Part shown: positions 22,462 through 31,363 of the stretch, piece by piece | Position numbering within the stretch: position 1 is the stretch's first letter | Layout: each line of letters opens with the position of its first letter | From: Actinernus sp. WN-2022 | Taxonomy: Eukaryota; Cnidaria; Anthozoa; Actiniaria; Actinernidae | Assembly (NCBI GenBank): GCA_030867875.1 | Contig: JAOWCC010001501.1 | Span: 23,805,036 to 23,869,035, forward strand | Length of the DNA: 64,000 nucleotides | Reading direction: 5' to 3' | The notes under the pieces: generated by a model | The model's input: only the letters and a program-made list of their open reading frames with translations | What the model was told of the DNA's origin: nothing | Database searches by the model: none | Program-made: the position numbers and the translations under genes

Positions 22462-24168
22462 ATGGGTTCGCCAGGTCGCGTGATTGTGATTTCTAACACA
22501 GACAGTCTAAGGGCTCATCCAGACAATGACCCGGCCCGATTCACCAGCGACTTTCCCATAGAATACGATGTGAAAGCAGGCAGCATGGAAGTAGCCGCTC
22601 AAGTCGTCAGTCTCCCTCCGATCCTTTTTAAAATTGAGCCGGAACAATTGTTGAGAGCCTTTGGAATTCTAGAGTGGGCACCGACGGCGTCCGACGTGGC
22701 TATGGGTATCGGGTATGCCTGGAATGCCATGAGCAGTCCCACATCAGGATGGGGTACCCCGGAATGGGAGCTCAAGAGAAACGTGACCGACCACCGTCTG
22801 ACCTTGACCAAAGAAGTCTACCACGATCCTGAAGAGCTGTTGATAGACATTCAAACACAGATCGACACCGTCATCCGCTACAATGTCACCGCGACCAACA
22901 ACCGTCTCACGTACAAACGCTTCGATGTCGACAGACATTGGGTGGTCGCCCACATGACTCCGGGCAGTTACACGCTGGAGGAAATTGGGGACTGGATTAA
23001 CTCCCAAGTGGCGATCCACTTTCGTATGCAGAATGCCTATCCCACGTCCGTCAATCAGTACAAGTGCACCTACAGCATTGCTTCGGACTATGTGGAGGGA
23101 ATTAAGATCGACAGCCACAGCCTATTAAAACTGGTCGGGTTTTCAGAAGGGGTGGAAGACAAATCGTCTTTAATGTATAACCGCAAAGCCGCCGCCGTGC
23201 AGGCGGAATGGACCTCGTTTAGAGCCCAGTTTCCGAATGCAGATGTCTCGGGCACCAAATACATCTTTCGGGCTGTTCCATCGCAAAATTCTATGATATA
23301 CCCCCCTAAGAACTGGTACGCGCGAATAAAGTTTTGGTTGGTAGGAGAAGATGTGGACCACAGCACCCTGGTGTACACGTATACAGGCGCCCGCCGCGGG
23401 TTCGTTCAACAAAGCACCTATGGCCAGTCCAAACAGATGAGGGCCGCTTTAGGTGTGGCCGACGATCCCTCAGCCCCACAACATAGAGACTATCATTTCG
23501 TCGGAAGCCAACTCTCGTCGAATAATCTCATGGGGTACGTTCGGGACGGTCACAACACCCACCACCAGTGTCTGATTCATCAAGCGGGACGGTATTGTCT
23601 GTACCTGTCCGACGAATTGCGTCACGGCTTCGGTCTGATGAAACCCCATTGGTCCTGGAGCGACAACCAATGGTTTAAAGTGGACTTGCCTGCGGTGGGA
23701 AAACGTCCCAAGATGACGGCTTGGGTCTTGCCCAACAAACCTTTTGAATCGGAGCAATACAACAATCCTCCCATTGCCAAAACCAGAATGATACAGGTCG
23801 GTCCTGTAGGCTATGGCAAGAGTACCCAACAGGCCATCACCGGTTCACAGCCCTATACGCTTCATTTCTATTACAAATTTACGTCTGTATACGACGATCT
23901 CTTCATCTATTGCCCTCAAGTCCAGAGTTCACCTATAGGCAATGTATTGGCTCCCATCCTGGATGTCATTCCTGCCGTACAGTCCTACGAACAGCAAAGA
24001 GCCGTCGAATTCACCCATCTTCGCTATGTGCCATTGGCTCTGAACAGCTTCAATGGCTTTAGCATCTATATAATAGACGGTAAGGGCAGGTACATTCAGT
24101 TCAAGAAGGACGGCGTGGTCAACATCAAGCTGCACTTGAGAAAACGAAGAAAACGCGGTCTGAAGTGA
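22462..24168 (+). CDS. Penton-like (minor capsid) protein
   Basis: From the ATG at 22,462 the protein has 568 residues, the usual size range for Polinton penton-type proteins. The N-terminus has the family-like pattern: VIVISNTDSLRAHPDNDPA, an F-x-S-D-F-P stretch, then a strand ending EVAAQVVSLP. The C-terminus ends with the typical GRYIQFKKDGVVNIKLHLR pattern and a basic tail (RKRRKRGLK). These proteins form the vertices of capsids built from double jelly-roll hexons. The ATG is preferred over the longer open frame because the 5' part is polymerase sequence. The frame is intact. A related structural gene block follows on the same strand. Confidence 0.72.
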   Translation: MGSPGRVIVISNTDSLRAHPDNDPARFTSDFPIEYDVKAGSMEVAAQVVSLPPILFKIEPEQLLRAFGILEWAPTASDVAMGIGYAWNAMSSPTSGWGTPEWELKRNVTDHRLTLTKEVYHDPEELLIDIQTQIDTVIRYNVTATNNRLTYKRFDVDRHWVVAHMTPGSYTLEEIGDWINSQVAIHFRMQNAYPTSVNQYKCTYSIASDYVEGIKIDSHSLLKLVGFSEGVEDKSSLMYNRKAAAVQAEWTSFRAQFPNADVSGTKYIFRAVPSQNSMIYPPKNWYARIKFWLVGEDVDHSTLVYTYTGARRGFVQQSTYGQSKQMRAALGVADDPSAPQHRDYHFVGSQLSSNNLMGYVRDGHNTHHQCLIHQAGRYCLYLSDELRHGFGLMKPHWSWSDNQWFKVDLPAVGKRPKMTAWVLPNKPFESEQYNNPPIAKTRMIQVGPVGYGKSTQQAITGSQPYTLHFYYKFTSVYDDLFIYCPQVQSSPIGNVLAPILDVIPAVQSYEQQRAVEFTHLRYVPLALNSFNGFSIYIIDGKGRYIQFKKDGVVNIKLHLRKRRKRGLK

Positions 24169-24186
24169 AGGGGAGAAAAAAAAACG

Positions 24187-24649
24187 ATGAAACCACTACC
24201 TAATTTTCCCATCTATAGAGCCGGGGTTCCCGGAAGACGGTTCGGCTCCGGCTTCGGATCTGTGTTGGTCCGCAATATGGCCCAGAAGGCCAAAAAAGTT
24301 ATTCCTATGGTAGCGGGAACATTGCTGGAAAAAGCCGCCGGGTTAGAAAATCTATGATGGAGGGTAACGATGTAGAGGAAGCCGTACGCGATGGCACCAT
24401 GACGGCGGCCGAAGAATTGAAGAGAAAAGCCCTCCACAGCGTGGACGCCTATACCCAACCGTCTTTTAAGAAGAAGAAATTTTTTTTAACAAAAAGAAGA
24501 AGATCCTTAAAAAAAAGAAGAACAAAAATGGGACGGTGCGTACTTTACCTTTGGGTAAGGGAAAAAAAAAGAAAAAAAACCTTACTGTAAAAAAGAAGAA
24601 GAAGAAGATACACAAGCAACAGGACATTTTTGATAGCGACTCGGATTAA
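24187..24649 (+). pseudogene. Small pX/pVI-like capsid-associated protein, frameshifted
   Basis: It starts 18 bp after the penton stop. The first frame (24,187-24,357) has a Gly/Arg-rich hydrophobic N-terminus (YRAGVPGRRFGSGFGSVLV) and VIPMVAGTLLEKAAG. A second frame from 24,354 continues with MTAAEELKRKALHSV and a lysine-rich tract. A third ends with QQDIFDSDSD and a TAA at 24,647-24,649. The order (FGSGFGS-type head, helical middle with EELKRKA, poly-Lys, acidic end) matches a small conserved protein next to penton genes in Polintons and adintoviruses, compared with adenovirus core/cement proteins. At least two indels, one near 24,350 and one in the A/T homopolymers around 24,480-24,580, break it. 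Whether these are genuine or assembly errors is open. Confidence 0.6.
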
Positions 24650-24660
24650 AGTAGAGACCC

Positions 24661-24668
24661 TATAAATG
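24661..24668 (+). promoter_or_regulatory. TATA box of the major capsid gene
   Basis: TATAAATG, 77 bp before the ATG at 24,745. It lies just after the stop of the preceding gene and has no ETS/CRE-like motif nearby, unlike the left-end promoter. Confidence 0.5.
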
Positions 24669-24744
24669 CACCCCACCCTCTAGAGGAGTCCAATCATACC
24701 CACCCCAACCCACGGTGCGTCAGAAAGAAACACTCGAGACCACC

Positions 24745-26100
24745 ATGCCTAAACCCAAACGCGCCGATGACGATGGCGACAGCGATGTCGAAGTGTCTAC
24801 CACACCTCCCGTGGTGGAGAAGCAAAAGACCGAATACGTCAGTCTTCCACAAGTCACCGAGCTGTTCAATGAAGAACCTGTGGAAACGACGTACAAGAAT
24901 TCTCGACTCAGACCCTACACCCCTCACAATGACTCCTGGACTCCTCTGTCCTTCGTCATCGACCCCTCCAACGATTTCCGCGATCTGACTCTACTGGAAA
25001 TGCATATGGACTTTAAAGTGTTGGACTCTTCGGGGCAGCCTATGGCGAATAAAAAAGTAGCTTTGGTCAATAACTTTGCTCATGCCCAAATCGCCTCCAT
25101 CGACTTTCAGTTGAATGGGACCAGCGTCGAGGAAATAACAGACTGCTATGCGTACAAGGCCTATTTGAGAAACCTGTTGAACTTCACCAAAGCCCAGAAG
25201 AAGAGCGGTCTGGCCTTAGAGGGGTGGTATGGCGATACCCCATCCGCCATGGATGAAACGGATCATATCACCGATCCTACCGTCAGTCCCACTCTGGCCA
25301 AACGTGCCAAGTTTACTAACAACGGACCCAACGTGCATGTGGAATTTCAACCCTGTCTGGACATTCTGGGGTCCAACCGTCTCCTGCCCCCCGGAGTGGG
25401 CATCACCATCCACGTACGATTTAATAGCGACGCCTTTTGTCTGATGAATGGCGAGACTACGGGAGACGAAAAGGGTGCGAAAATCGTACGGTCCAATGCT
25501 GAAATTTGGATCCGCGAAGTCGAACTGAGCGAAATACTACACACAAGAATCGAAGCCAGACAATACCAGAACCATGAAACCATTCATTTCCCCCTGACCA
25601 CCATCAAACCCGTGGTCCGTGTCGGCATGCTGGGGTTGAATGAATTGAGGCTTAACAATGTGTTTCTAGGAGGGTCTCCACAAAAAGTGACTATGGTGCT
25701 TGTTGCTCAAGACGCCTACATCGGGGCTTACAAAAAAAACTATTGCAATTTCAAACATCACGACATCCAATCCGTACAGTTTATGAGAGACAACCGCGAA
25801 GAACCCCTGCCCCGCATCACCTTCAAAGACCCTGCTCTGGCCGAAATTCTGGCCATGATGTACCGCGCCACGGGCAATCTGTGGTACGGTCCGAATAATG
25901 GTATCAGGATCGAAGACATCAAGAGGGGATTCTGCATGATCCAGGTCGACTTCAGCCGTGATGGCGGCGGGTACAACAAGTACGTGTACGGCAATAATAA
26001 CGGGATCATCGACTGCGTCATAAAATTCAAAACCCCTCTGGCCGAGAATATAAAAGTGATCTTCCTTCCCGAGTATAAAAACGTGGTGGACAACTACTGA
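24745..26100 (+). CDS. Major capsid protein (double jelly-roll hexon type)
   Basis: 451 residues from ATG 24,745, which has a strong context (GAGACCACCATG); the open frame extends upstream only through non-ATG codons. The N-terminus is charged and probably disordered (RADDDGDSDVEV). It is followed by RPYTPHNDSWTPLSFVIDPS, the entry to the first jelly roll, NGTSVEEITDCYAYKAYL, the hinge FQPCLDILGSNRLLPPGV and a second jelly roll ending NIKVIFLPEYKN. Length and layout match Polinton hexon-type capsid proteins, which trimerise into capsomers. The frame is intact. The protease follows 22 bp after the stop, a usual neighbour. Confidence 0.9.
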   Translation: MPKPKRADDDGDSDVEVSTTPPVVEKQKTEYVSLPQVTELFNEEPVETTYKNSRLRPYTPHNDSWTPLSFVIDPSNDFRDLTLLEMHMDFKVLDSSGQPMANKKVALVNNFAHAQIASIDFQLNGTSVEEITDCYAYKAYLRNLLNFTKAQKKSGLALEGWYGDTPSAMDETDHITDPTVSPTLAKRAKFTNNGPNVHVEFQPCLDILGSNRLLPPGVGITIHVRFNSDAFCLMNGETTGDEKGAKIVRSNAEIWIREVELSEILHTRIEARQYQNHETIHFPLTTIKPVVRVGMLGLNELRLNNVFLGGSPQKVTMVLVAQDAYIGAYKKNYCNFKHHDIQSVQFMRDNREEPLPRITFKDPALAEILAMMYRATGNLWYGPNNGIRIEDIKRGFCMIQVDFSRDGGGYNKYVYGNNNGIIDCVIKFKTPLAENIKVIFLPEYKNVVDNY

Positions 26101-26122
26101 GCTTCCCCCACACACACACAAC

Positions 26123-26735
26123 ATGACCACCACGACCCCCGTCCACAAGCTATTGGGAGCCGACCTGTTTAAGGGATTGTCGGACAGCGACCTGAACACT
26201 ATCGCCCGAGCACAGCCTCGCCTGTTCCAACGCCAATTTCTAGGTGTTTTCTCCATAGACACGATGCCAAAACAAATACGACACTACCCTGCCGGTCTGA
26301 TTACCAACACAGACACGTCTGAAGGTCCGGGGGTGCATTGGATCGCCATGTTTTTTTAAGAATTCCCATCACCCCGTGGAGTTCTTCGACAGTTTTGGGG
26401 AATTACCCGGACATTACGGTAGTGGTTTTGTACAATGCATGAAGACCCTCGGCAATGGAGACATTCTCTACAACGACCGCAGACTTCAAGCCAACACCTC
26501 GGCCGTGTGTGGACACCATTGTCTTTTCTACCTGGACCAACGCATGCAGAAGAAAAGACCGATGCAAGACATTATCGATTCCTACCCCGGAAGAGGGTAT
26601 AAAGACAATGACTTTAAAGTATGTTCTTATGTATGCCGTCGCATGATTAAAGAACGCATCCGTAAAATAAAACGACGGAGACAATTGTTAAGTCAAGTTT
26701 GTCAGAGCCGTGCTTGTGCACGTCGTGTTTGTTAA
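26123..26735 (+). pseudogene. Adenain-like maturation cysteine protease, one frameshift
   Basis: About 204 codons, the usual size of adenovirus-type proteases that cleave capsid precursor proteins. The first frame contains GVHWIAMF with the catalytic histidine. The second contains VEFFDSFG with the acidic residue, then LQANTSAVCGHHCLFYL with the conserved glutamine and the catalytic cysteine. A stop arises right after a run of seven T at 26,351-26,357, and the second half lies in another frame, so a one-base change in that run breaks the gene. The C-terminus is basic (KERIRKIKRRRQL). All three catalytic positions are present but split between frames. Confidence 0.88.
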
Positions 26736-26768
26736 ATAACTTAGTCTTAGATAGGTCGAAAAAAACGA

Positions 26769-26775
26769 ATAAAAG
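26769..26775 (+). promoter_or_regulatory. ATAAAAG box: possible TATA of the ATPase and polyA signal of the protease
   Basis: AATAAAAGCC at 26,768-26,777 is 33 bp after the protease stop and 33 bp before the ATPase ATG, so it could serve either role. Confidence 0.35.
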
Positions 26776-26807
26776 CCTGTGAACACTTCCATCCTGTGTC
26801 AGTCGTT

Positions 26808-27493
26808 ATGGGAGAACCCCTAAAGGAACCCCGCTTTGATCCCCGCTTCCACGTCCCCTCGAACATCACGATCGTGGGACCGACGATGAGCGGTAAGACG
26901 ACGCTCACGCTAGAGCTGATACGTCAGCGTAAAGATGCGTTTCAAAAATACATACCTCATGTCGTCTACTGTTATGGCGAATGGCAGCTTGGTTTTGAGG
27001 GGTTGAAAAAACAAGGTGTGACGATGGTCGAGGGGCTTCCTGAAAACATTTACGATTACACGGGGGGTGAGCCGGCCGCAGGGAGGGCACGTTACTCGTC
27101 CTAGACGATCTCATGCAAGAAAGCGGAAGCAGCGGTATGATAGAAAAATTGTTTACAGGCGGGACCCATCATCGGAACATTACCACTATTTTATTAACGC
27201 AAAACATGTTTCCCCGAGGAAAACATTCGCGGACCATGAGTCTCAACACGCAGAATGTCATCATGTTCAATAACCCTCGTGACCGGTTGCAGTTGACCAA
27301 TCTGATCCGACAAGCGTTTCCCCAAGAACAAGCTCGCGTGCAAGAAGCTTTTCACGACGCTACGAAAAGGGGGTCCCAGAGTGCAGAGTATAAGTACATG
27401 TTGTTTGACTTTACGCAACATACAGACGATGCCTACCGGCTTCGCGGGAACATCATCGCGCAGAATGGCCTTTGTTCGATGGACACTCATTAG
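26808..27493 (+). pseudogene. DNA-packaging ATPase (FtsK/HerA superfamily), one frameshift
   Basis: From ATG 26,808 the first frame has a short basic/proline N-terminus, then NITIVGPTMSGKTTL, the Walker A loop at residues 24-31, and HVVYCYGEW. It ends in a wrong frame at 27,104. The second frame contains LLVLDDLM (Walker B), TGGTHHRNITTILLTQNMF with the sensor glutamine, NTQNVIMFNNPRD and a C-terminal EYKYMLFDFTQ. The most likely site of the indel is the G6 run at 27,062-27,067. The length of ~228 codons fits Polinton and virophage-type ATPases that pump the genome into the capsid. An AATAAA follows the stop at about 27,500. Confidence 0.9.
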
Positions 27494-27700
27494 TTCTTTG
27501 AATAAATTAGGTAATATAATTAAAAAGTCAATGAGTTAGAAGATTGTCTTACGATTGGCTTATATAAATCTGCTTTGGGAGTTGCTAGTCCCTAGCCATA
27601 CCCTGCCGGCGGAAAGTGTGAAAGTTGGCTTCAATAGAAGCAAGTCAATTAACAGCTAAACGATAACGATCCTATAAGTTAAAAAGTCAACCAAAGAAAC
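27494..27700. other. Spacer after the ATPase
   Basis: Contains the polyA-like AATAAATT and AT-rich sequence leading into the tandem repeats. No gene. Confidence 0.4.
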
Positions 27701-28665
27701 TCTGTCAGCTAGTTGCGCAAACAAGTCTGAATACTGATTCTTTAAAATTGTAGCTTTGAAATGAGATATCATTCAAGCTTCTTCGTGCCCTAGAAGTTAA
27801 AAAGATTATTTATAAAGTTGTGGTCAACGGCCGAAACGGCAAAGCGAAAGGACTAGCTTTAAAAATCCTGATCTAAATGTTCTTACAAGTCATGTTCAAA
27901 TCGCATCGCAAAGAAGTCTGAATACTGATTCCTTAAAGTTGTAGCTTTAAAATGAGATATCATTCAAGCTTCTCCGTGCCCTAAAAGTTAAAAAGTCACC
28001 CAAAGAAACTGAGCTTATTTATAAAGTTGTGTTCAACCGAAACGGTACTTTAGGCTTTTAAAATCCTGATCTAAATATGTTACAGTCATGTTCAAATCGC
28101 ATCGCAAACAAGTCTAAATACAGCTTCTTTGAAGTTGCAGCTTTAAAATGAGATATCATTCAAGCTTCTTCGTGCCCTAGAAGTTAAAAAGACACCCACA
28201 CAATTTGAGCTTATTTATAAAGTTGTAGTCAACGGCCGAAACGGCAAAGCCAAGCTTTGAAAATCCTGATCTAAATGTTCTTACAAGTCATGTTCAAATC
28301 GCATCGCAAAGAAGTCTCAATACTGATTCCTTAAAGTTGTAGCTTTAAAATGAGATATCATTCAAGCTTCTCCGTGCCCTAAAAGTTAAAAAGTCACCCA
28401 AAGAAACTGAGCTTATTTATAAAGTGGTGTTCAACCGAAACGGTTCTTTAGGCTTTTAAAATCCTGATCTAAATTTGTTACAGTCATGTTCAAATCGTAT
28501 CGCAAACAAGTCTAAATACAGCTTCTTTGAAGTTGTAGCTTTAAAATGAGATATCATTCAAGCTTCTTCGTGCCCTAGAAGTTAAAAAGACACCTAAACA
28601 ATTTGAGCTTATTTATAAAGTTGTGGTCAACGGCCGAAACGGCAAAGCTTTAAAAATCCTGATCA
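27701..28665. repeat. ~195-bp tandem repeat with two-unit (A/B) higher-order structure
   Basis: The box GATATCATTCAAGCTT recurs at 27,765, 27,956, 28,152, 28,354 and 28,560, spacings 191, 196, 202 and 206. Each unit also holds GTGCCCTA(A/G)AAGTTAAAAAG, TTATTTATAAAGTTGTG and AAAATCCTGATC. Units 2 and 4 share one variant (TTCTCCGTGCCCTAAAAG, TTCAACCGAAACGG) and units 3 and 5 another (TTCTTCGTGCCCTAGAAG, CAACGGCCGAAACGGCAAAG), giving a ~400-bp dimer period. No coding potential is seen. It lies between the ATPase and the next gene, the only long non-coding gap in the rightward module. Confidence 0.92.
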
Positions 28666-29373
28666 ACTTAAATGCAGAAGTTCATAGTTTCTTAGCAACG
28701 CATTTCCCACCAATCAAGTTAAATTTCGCGCTCCTTCCCTGTCTATTCCCAGAGGGAGTACTAAGTGTCACCATCCATGACAAGCAGGAGTTCATTTGTT
28801 GTTCTAATTATAATAAATGCTCAGGAATCACGTTTTAGTAAAGTTATTTTCTTTCATTGAATGACATAGTAGGGTTTTTCCGACCAATTTAAAAGAGTAA
28901 CATATAATTTTAAAGTGTATTTCTAGGGCTACCAGAAGCCGATGTTGACTTTTTTTTAAGTTTCGAGCTTGACGAGAAAAAAGACTAAGAAGTTTGCTGT
29001 TCAGACTTTTTCATACAAAATTGAGATAAAAGTTGCCTTTATTCAGAAAGAACACATAGTAGGTTTTTTAAAGCGGGGACTTTAAAGAACTGTACCTAAG
29101 GGTCAATTGGTGTTCCTTTAATAAAAAGCCGATGTTGACTTTTGCGTAAAATGAAAGAAAAAACACCAGTAGCTACTTTTATCAGACTACCTGACGCCAA
29201 TTCGGCCATTTTCTCTGTATTTGAATCTTCCGCTCAGCAGTTAATGAGATTGACGCGTGACTGATTTCGGCAGTTAATGAGATGTGCATATCGATATGTC
29301 CAGTCATGCTGGGTAATGTATTGCCTTCCGACCCCGACTACCAGGTTATTTGGCTGCCTAAGGGAAAAAACAA
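28666..29373. repeat. Non-coding gap with two ~189-bp direct repeats
   Basis: ACATAGTAGG-TTTTTT occurs at about 28,863 and 29,050, and AAGCCGATGTTGACTTTT at about 28,938 and 29,127, so the spacing is 187-189 bp for both boxes. The unit is unrelated in sequence to the 195-bp repeat next to it but has nearly the same length. The last 200 bp before the 29,374 ATG show no TATA box that I can defend. Confidence 0.6.
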
Positions 29374-30545
29374 ATGAGCGCTCCTTCAGGATGGGATGCT
29401 GGAGAGATTGTGCCGACTCTGCTGAACGATGCGGTGGAGCGGCTGATGTCCTCGCAAGAGGCTATGCTCAGCGGATGGGTGTCTGTCGCCAACCAACTGG
29501 TGGGTGACGTTCAGGACACTCTACAAACCATCATCCGCTCCAACCCCGCCTCGCCCTCTATTACCGCCACCGCCGCCGCCACCCCTTCTCCCATTACCAT
29601 CTCCAATTATGAAGACGCCTTGTCCCCTATCACACAAGATACCGATCCGCATACGGCCCAACTCCAAAGGGATTTTGAACGGGTCCTCGCGAATGAGAGA
29701 CTACCTACCACCACCGCCACCAGCACACCACAGCCGGCTCGGTCGCCGACACAGCCCTTGACAGACCTGATCAATGACACGTACGCTTCCTTGCCAGAGA
29801 CTTCCCCGCGACCTCTTCCCCCTCCAAGACAACAACAACAACAACAACAACAGACCTTGCCTGCACCGTCCGCCGACACAAACTCACAAGTGCGTCGGCT
29901 GGTGACCGGTTTTCTCGATCAGCAGGTGCCTATCGATACCTCGGGCGATCCTACAAACACCCTGTCCTTAAACGCCGTGATAGAACAATCGGATGGCCTC
30001 AATAGAATGATTCACAACACCAGCCCAAGACTGGAAGACTCCGTACGACGGCGTCTTCAAACGCGACTGCATCATATTGAAGACCGTATTAATGCGGCGA
30101 TTATAGAGAACCAACATCCCGGCCGCAACGATAACGATTACACTCATGTACAAGGAGAGAACACCCATCGCATGTCGAGCGGGTCCGTACGTCGAGAGGG
30201 TCCGTACGTCGAGACTTGGGGCAAGGAGATCATCAAACCATCACCAGCACACGCACCACGACGACGGTGCGGAAAGGACAGCCACCGGTCGTGGAACGTC
30301 AATCCGAAAGCTTGTCCATGCCTGGACCTAGCAACAGGTCTTCTGTCCGCCGCCGCAGAAGAAGAGCCAGGAGGAGGAGAACCAGTAGCGAGGGCTCCGT
30401 CACCGTCACAGACAGCAATGCCCGTAGGGGACGCGGTCATACTTGGGTGGATGCCGTTATACGTAAGATAAGGGACAAGAAAAATAAAATGAAACGGTTT
30501 GGAAATGCTCTCCGAAAGGATATGAAGAGACAAGTGGATTTATAA
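29374..30545 (+). pseudogene. Unrecognised structural-module protein with Pro/Thr/Gln-rich middle and Arg-rich tail, frameshifted by a 17-bp duplication
   Basis: I do not recognise the family. The N-terminus is helical (LLNDAVERLMSSQEAML, VANQLVGDVQDTLQTI). It is followed by a long disordered Thr/Ala/Pro region with a CAA repeat giving polyglutamine near 29,830, then a helical segment (VRRLVTGFLDQQV; VRRRLQTRLHHIEDRIN). At 30,181-30,214 the 17-bp unit GGGTCCGTACGTCGAGA is present twice in tandem. After it the first frame degenerates and stops at 30,471, while another frame continues to 30,545 with a strongly basic tail (SSVRRRRRRARRRR, then KKNKMKRFGNALRKDMKR). Seventeen is not a multiple of three, and removing one unit puts the two frames in register. 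The basic tail suggests binding to packaged DNA (inference). Confidence 0.7.
30181..30214 (+). repeat. 17-bp tandem duplication inside a gene
   Basis: Two exact copies of GGGTCCGTACGTCGAGA. The shift produced equals the frame difference between the two halves of the surrounding gene. Confidence 0.93.
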
Positions 30546-30557
30546 AGAAAACTAGGA

Positions 30558-30567
30558 TATAAATAGG
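30558..30567 (+). promoter_or_regulatory. TATA box (TATAAATAGG) before the 30,614 gene
   Basis: 47 bp separate it from the ATG at 30,614. Similar TATAAA boxes followed by G/C-rich bases precede the next genes at comparable distance. Confidence 0.6.
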
Positions 30568-30613
30568 CCTAACCTCCCCAGGCCTACCCTCGCCTACCCT
30601 CCCCAGTGTCGCT

Positions 30614-30835
30614 ATGGATAATACACGAGGCGGTCGACGTAAAAGTGTGGTGGGTGGAAAAAGAAGAAGAAGAAAACGTGGACGTCGTGGAAGAGGGGTT
30701 AAAGACTTCATCAAGAATAAAGCGATCAGCTACGCTGCCGACAGTGCCGGGTCTGCCCTCAGACCTATTCTAGCCAAATCCAAGCATGCAAAAGATGCTC
30801 TTAAATTCGTTCGCGAGCTGATGAAAAAACTATAA
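30614..30835 (+). CDS. Small basic protein with helical C-terminus (core-protein-like)
   Basis: 73 residues. The first ~28 are a dense basic patch (RRKSVVGGKRRRRKRGRRGR). The rest is a helical segment (VKDFIKNKAISYAADSAG, then LKFVRELMKKL). There is no cysteine and no membrane segment. The arginine/lysine content and the position among capsid genes resemble the DNA-condensing core proteins of adenovirus-like genomes, but there is no specific motif to name one. It has its own TATA box and intact frame. Confidence 0.6.
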   Translation: MDNTRGGRRKSVVGGKRRRRKRGRRGRGVKDFIKNKAISYAADSAGSALRPILAKSKHAKDALKFVRELMKKL

Positions 30836-30840
30836 AGGCG
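30831..30840 (+). promoter_or_regulatory. TATA box (TATAAAGGCG) before the 30,886 gene
   Basis: It overlaps the stop codon of the preceding gene and lies 45 bp upstream of the next ATG, showing how tightly the genes are packed. Confidence 0.6.
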
Positions 30841-30885
30841 GTACTCCCTCAAGATCATTCAACAACATCCACAACGCTCGTCGTC

Positions 30886-31080
30886 ATGGTCCGTCGTCAA
30901 TCCGGCGGCCGTCGTCCGAGAAAGAAAAAAAGTCTTCTCAAACGCCGTACTGTAGGGGTTCGAAAGAGAAGAGGAAGAAAAAGAAGAGGAAGAAAAAGAA
31001 GAAGTCGAAAAGGAGGTGGACTTATTTTGGGAAAAGATTCGCCCTTTCGAAGCATCCCTATTCTAGGGGCTATTTTATAG
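30886..31080 (+). CDS. Small very basic protein ending in a hydrophobic stretch
   Basis: 64 residues. About half are Arg or Lys (SLLKRRTVGVRKRRGRKRRG and further RKRRSRKGGG). They are followed by LILGKDSPFRSIPILGAIL, a hydrophobic C-terminal end. A basic nucleic-acid-binding head joined to a hydrophobic tail recalls adenovirus protein X/mu and pVI-like peptides, though this is by composition only. Frame intact. Confidence 0.55.
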   Translation: MVRRQSGGRRPRKKKSLLKRRTVGVRKRRGRKRRGRKRRSRKGGGLILGKDSPFRSIPILGAIL

Positions 31081-31087
31081 GCTAGAT

Positions 31088-31096
31088 TATAAAAAG
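31088..31096 (+). promoter_or_regulatory. TATA box (TATAAAAAG) before the 31,134 gene
   Basis: 38 bp upstream of the ATG, directly after the stop of the preceding gene. Confidence 0.55.
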
Positions 31097-31133
31097 ACCT
31101 GCATGGTCTCTAAAAAACACATATCCCAACAAC

Positions 31134-31361
31134 ATGGCGAGAGGAGGAAGAAGAAGAAGAAGGAAAAGCCGTCGTAAAACAAAAGGCAGCTCTTTATTTT
31201 CAAAACATGGGCCTCCACGCTACGATGGTTTAAAAGACGTGTCCCCTCACCATGTTGGAGGTAGTCTACGCAGCCCACCGCCATTCATCACCGTCGCGGG
31301 AAGACCCGTCTATCTAAACAAGTTGGAAAGAAAGAAAGAAACGAAAAAGAGACCTTGTTAA
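31134..31361 (+). CDS. Small basic protein, 75 aa
   Basis: It starts with an Arg/Lys block (ARGGRRRRRKSRRKTKG). A middle part follows with GPPRYDGLKDVSPHHVGGS and a Pro-rich PPPFITVAGRPVYLNK, then a charged end (ERKKETKKRPC). I recognise no family. The N-terminal block probably binds nucleic acid or acts as a nuclear signal. Its stop is only 2 bp before the next ATG. Confidence 0.5.
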   Translation: MARGGRRRRRKSRRKTKGSSLFSKHGPPRYDGLKDVSPHHVGGSLRSPPPFITVAGRPVYLNKLERKKETKKRPC

Positions 31362-31363
31362 AA

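Noticed and set aside
22099..23829. Several reverse-strand frames of 70-124 codons opposite the penton gene
   Set aside because: Overlap a strong forward gene in full and lack recognisable domains.
24715..24744. Longer capsid protein start at 24,715
   Set aside because: The codon there is GTG; the ATG at 24,745 has a strong context and suitable distance from the TATA box.
25666..26262. Reverse-strand 198-codon frame opposite the capsid gene
   Set aside because: Antisense shadow of the major capsid protein; the forward frame has clear family features.
27701..28665. Regularly spaced repeats resembling a CRISPR array
   Set aside because: Units are ~195 bp with conserved sequence throughout, not short repeats with unique spacers, and the context is eukaryotic.
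29607..29879. Reverse frame with polycysteine
   Set aside because: Antisense of the CAA repeat (polyglutamine) region.
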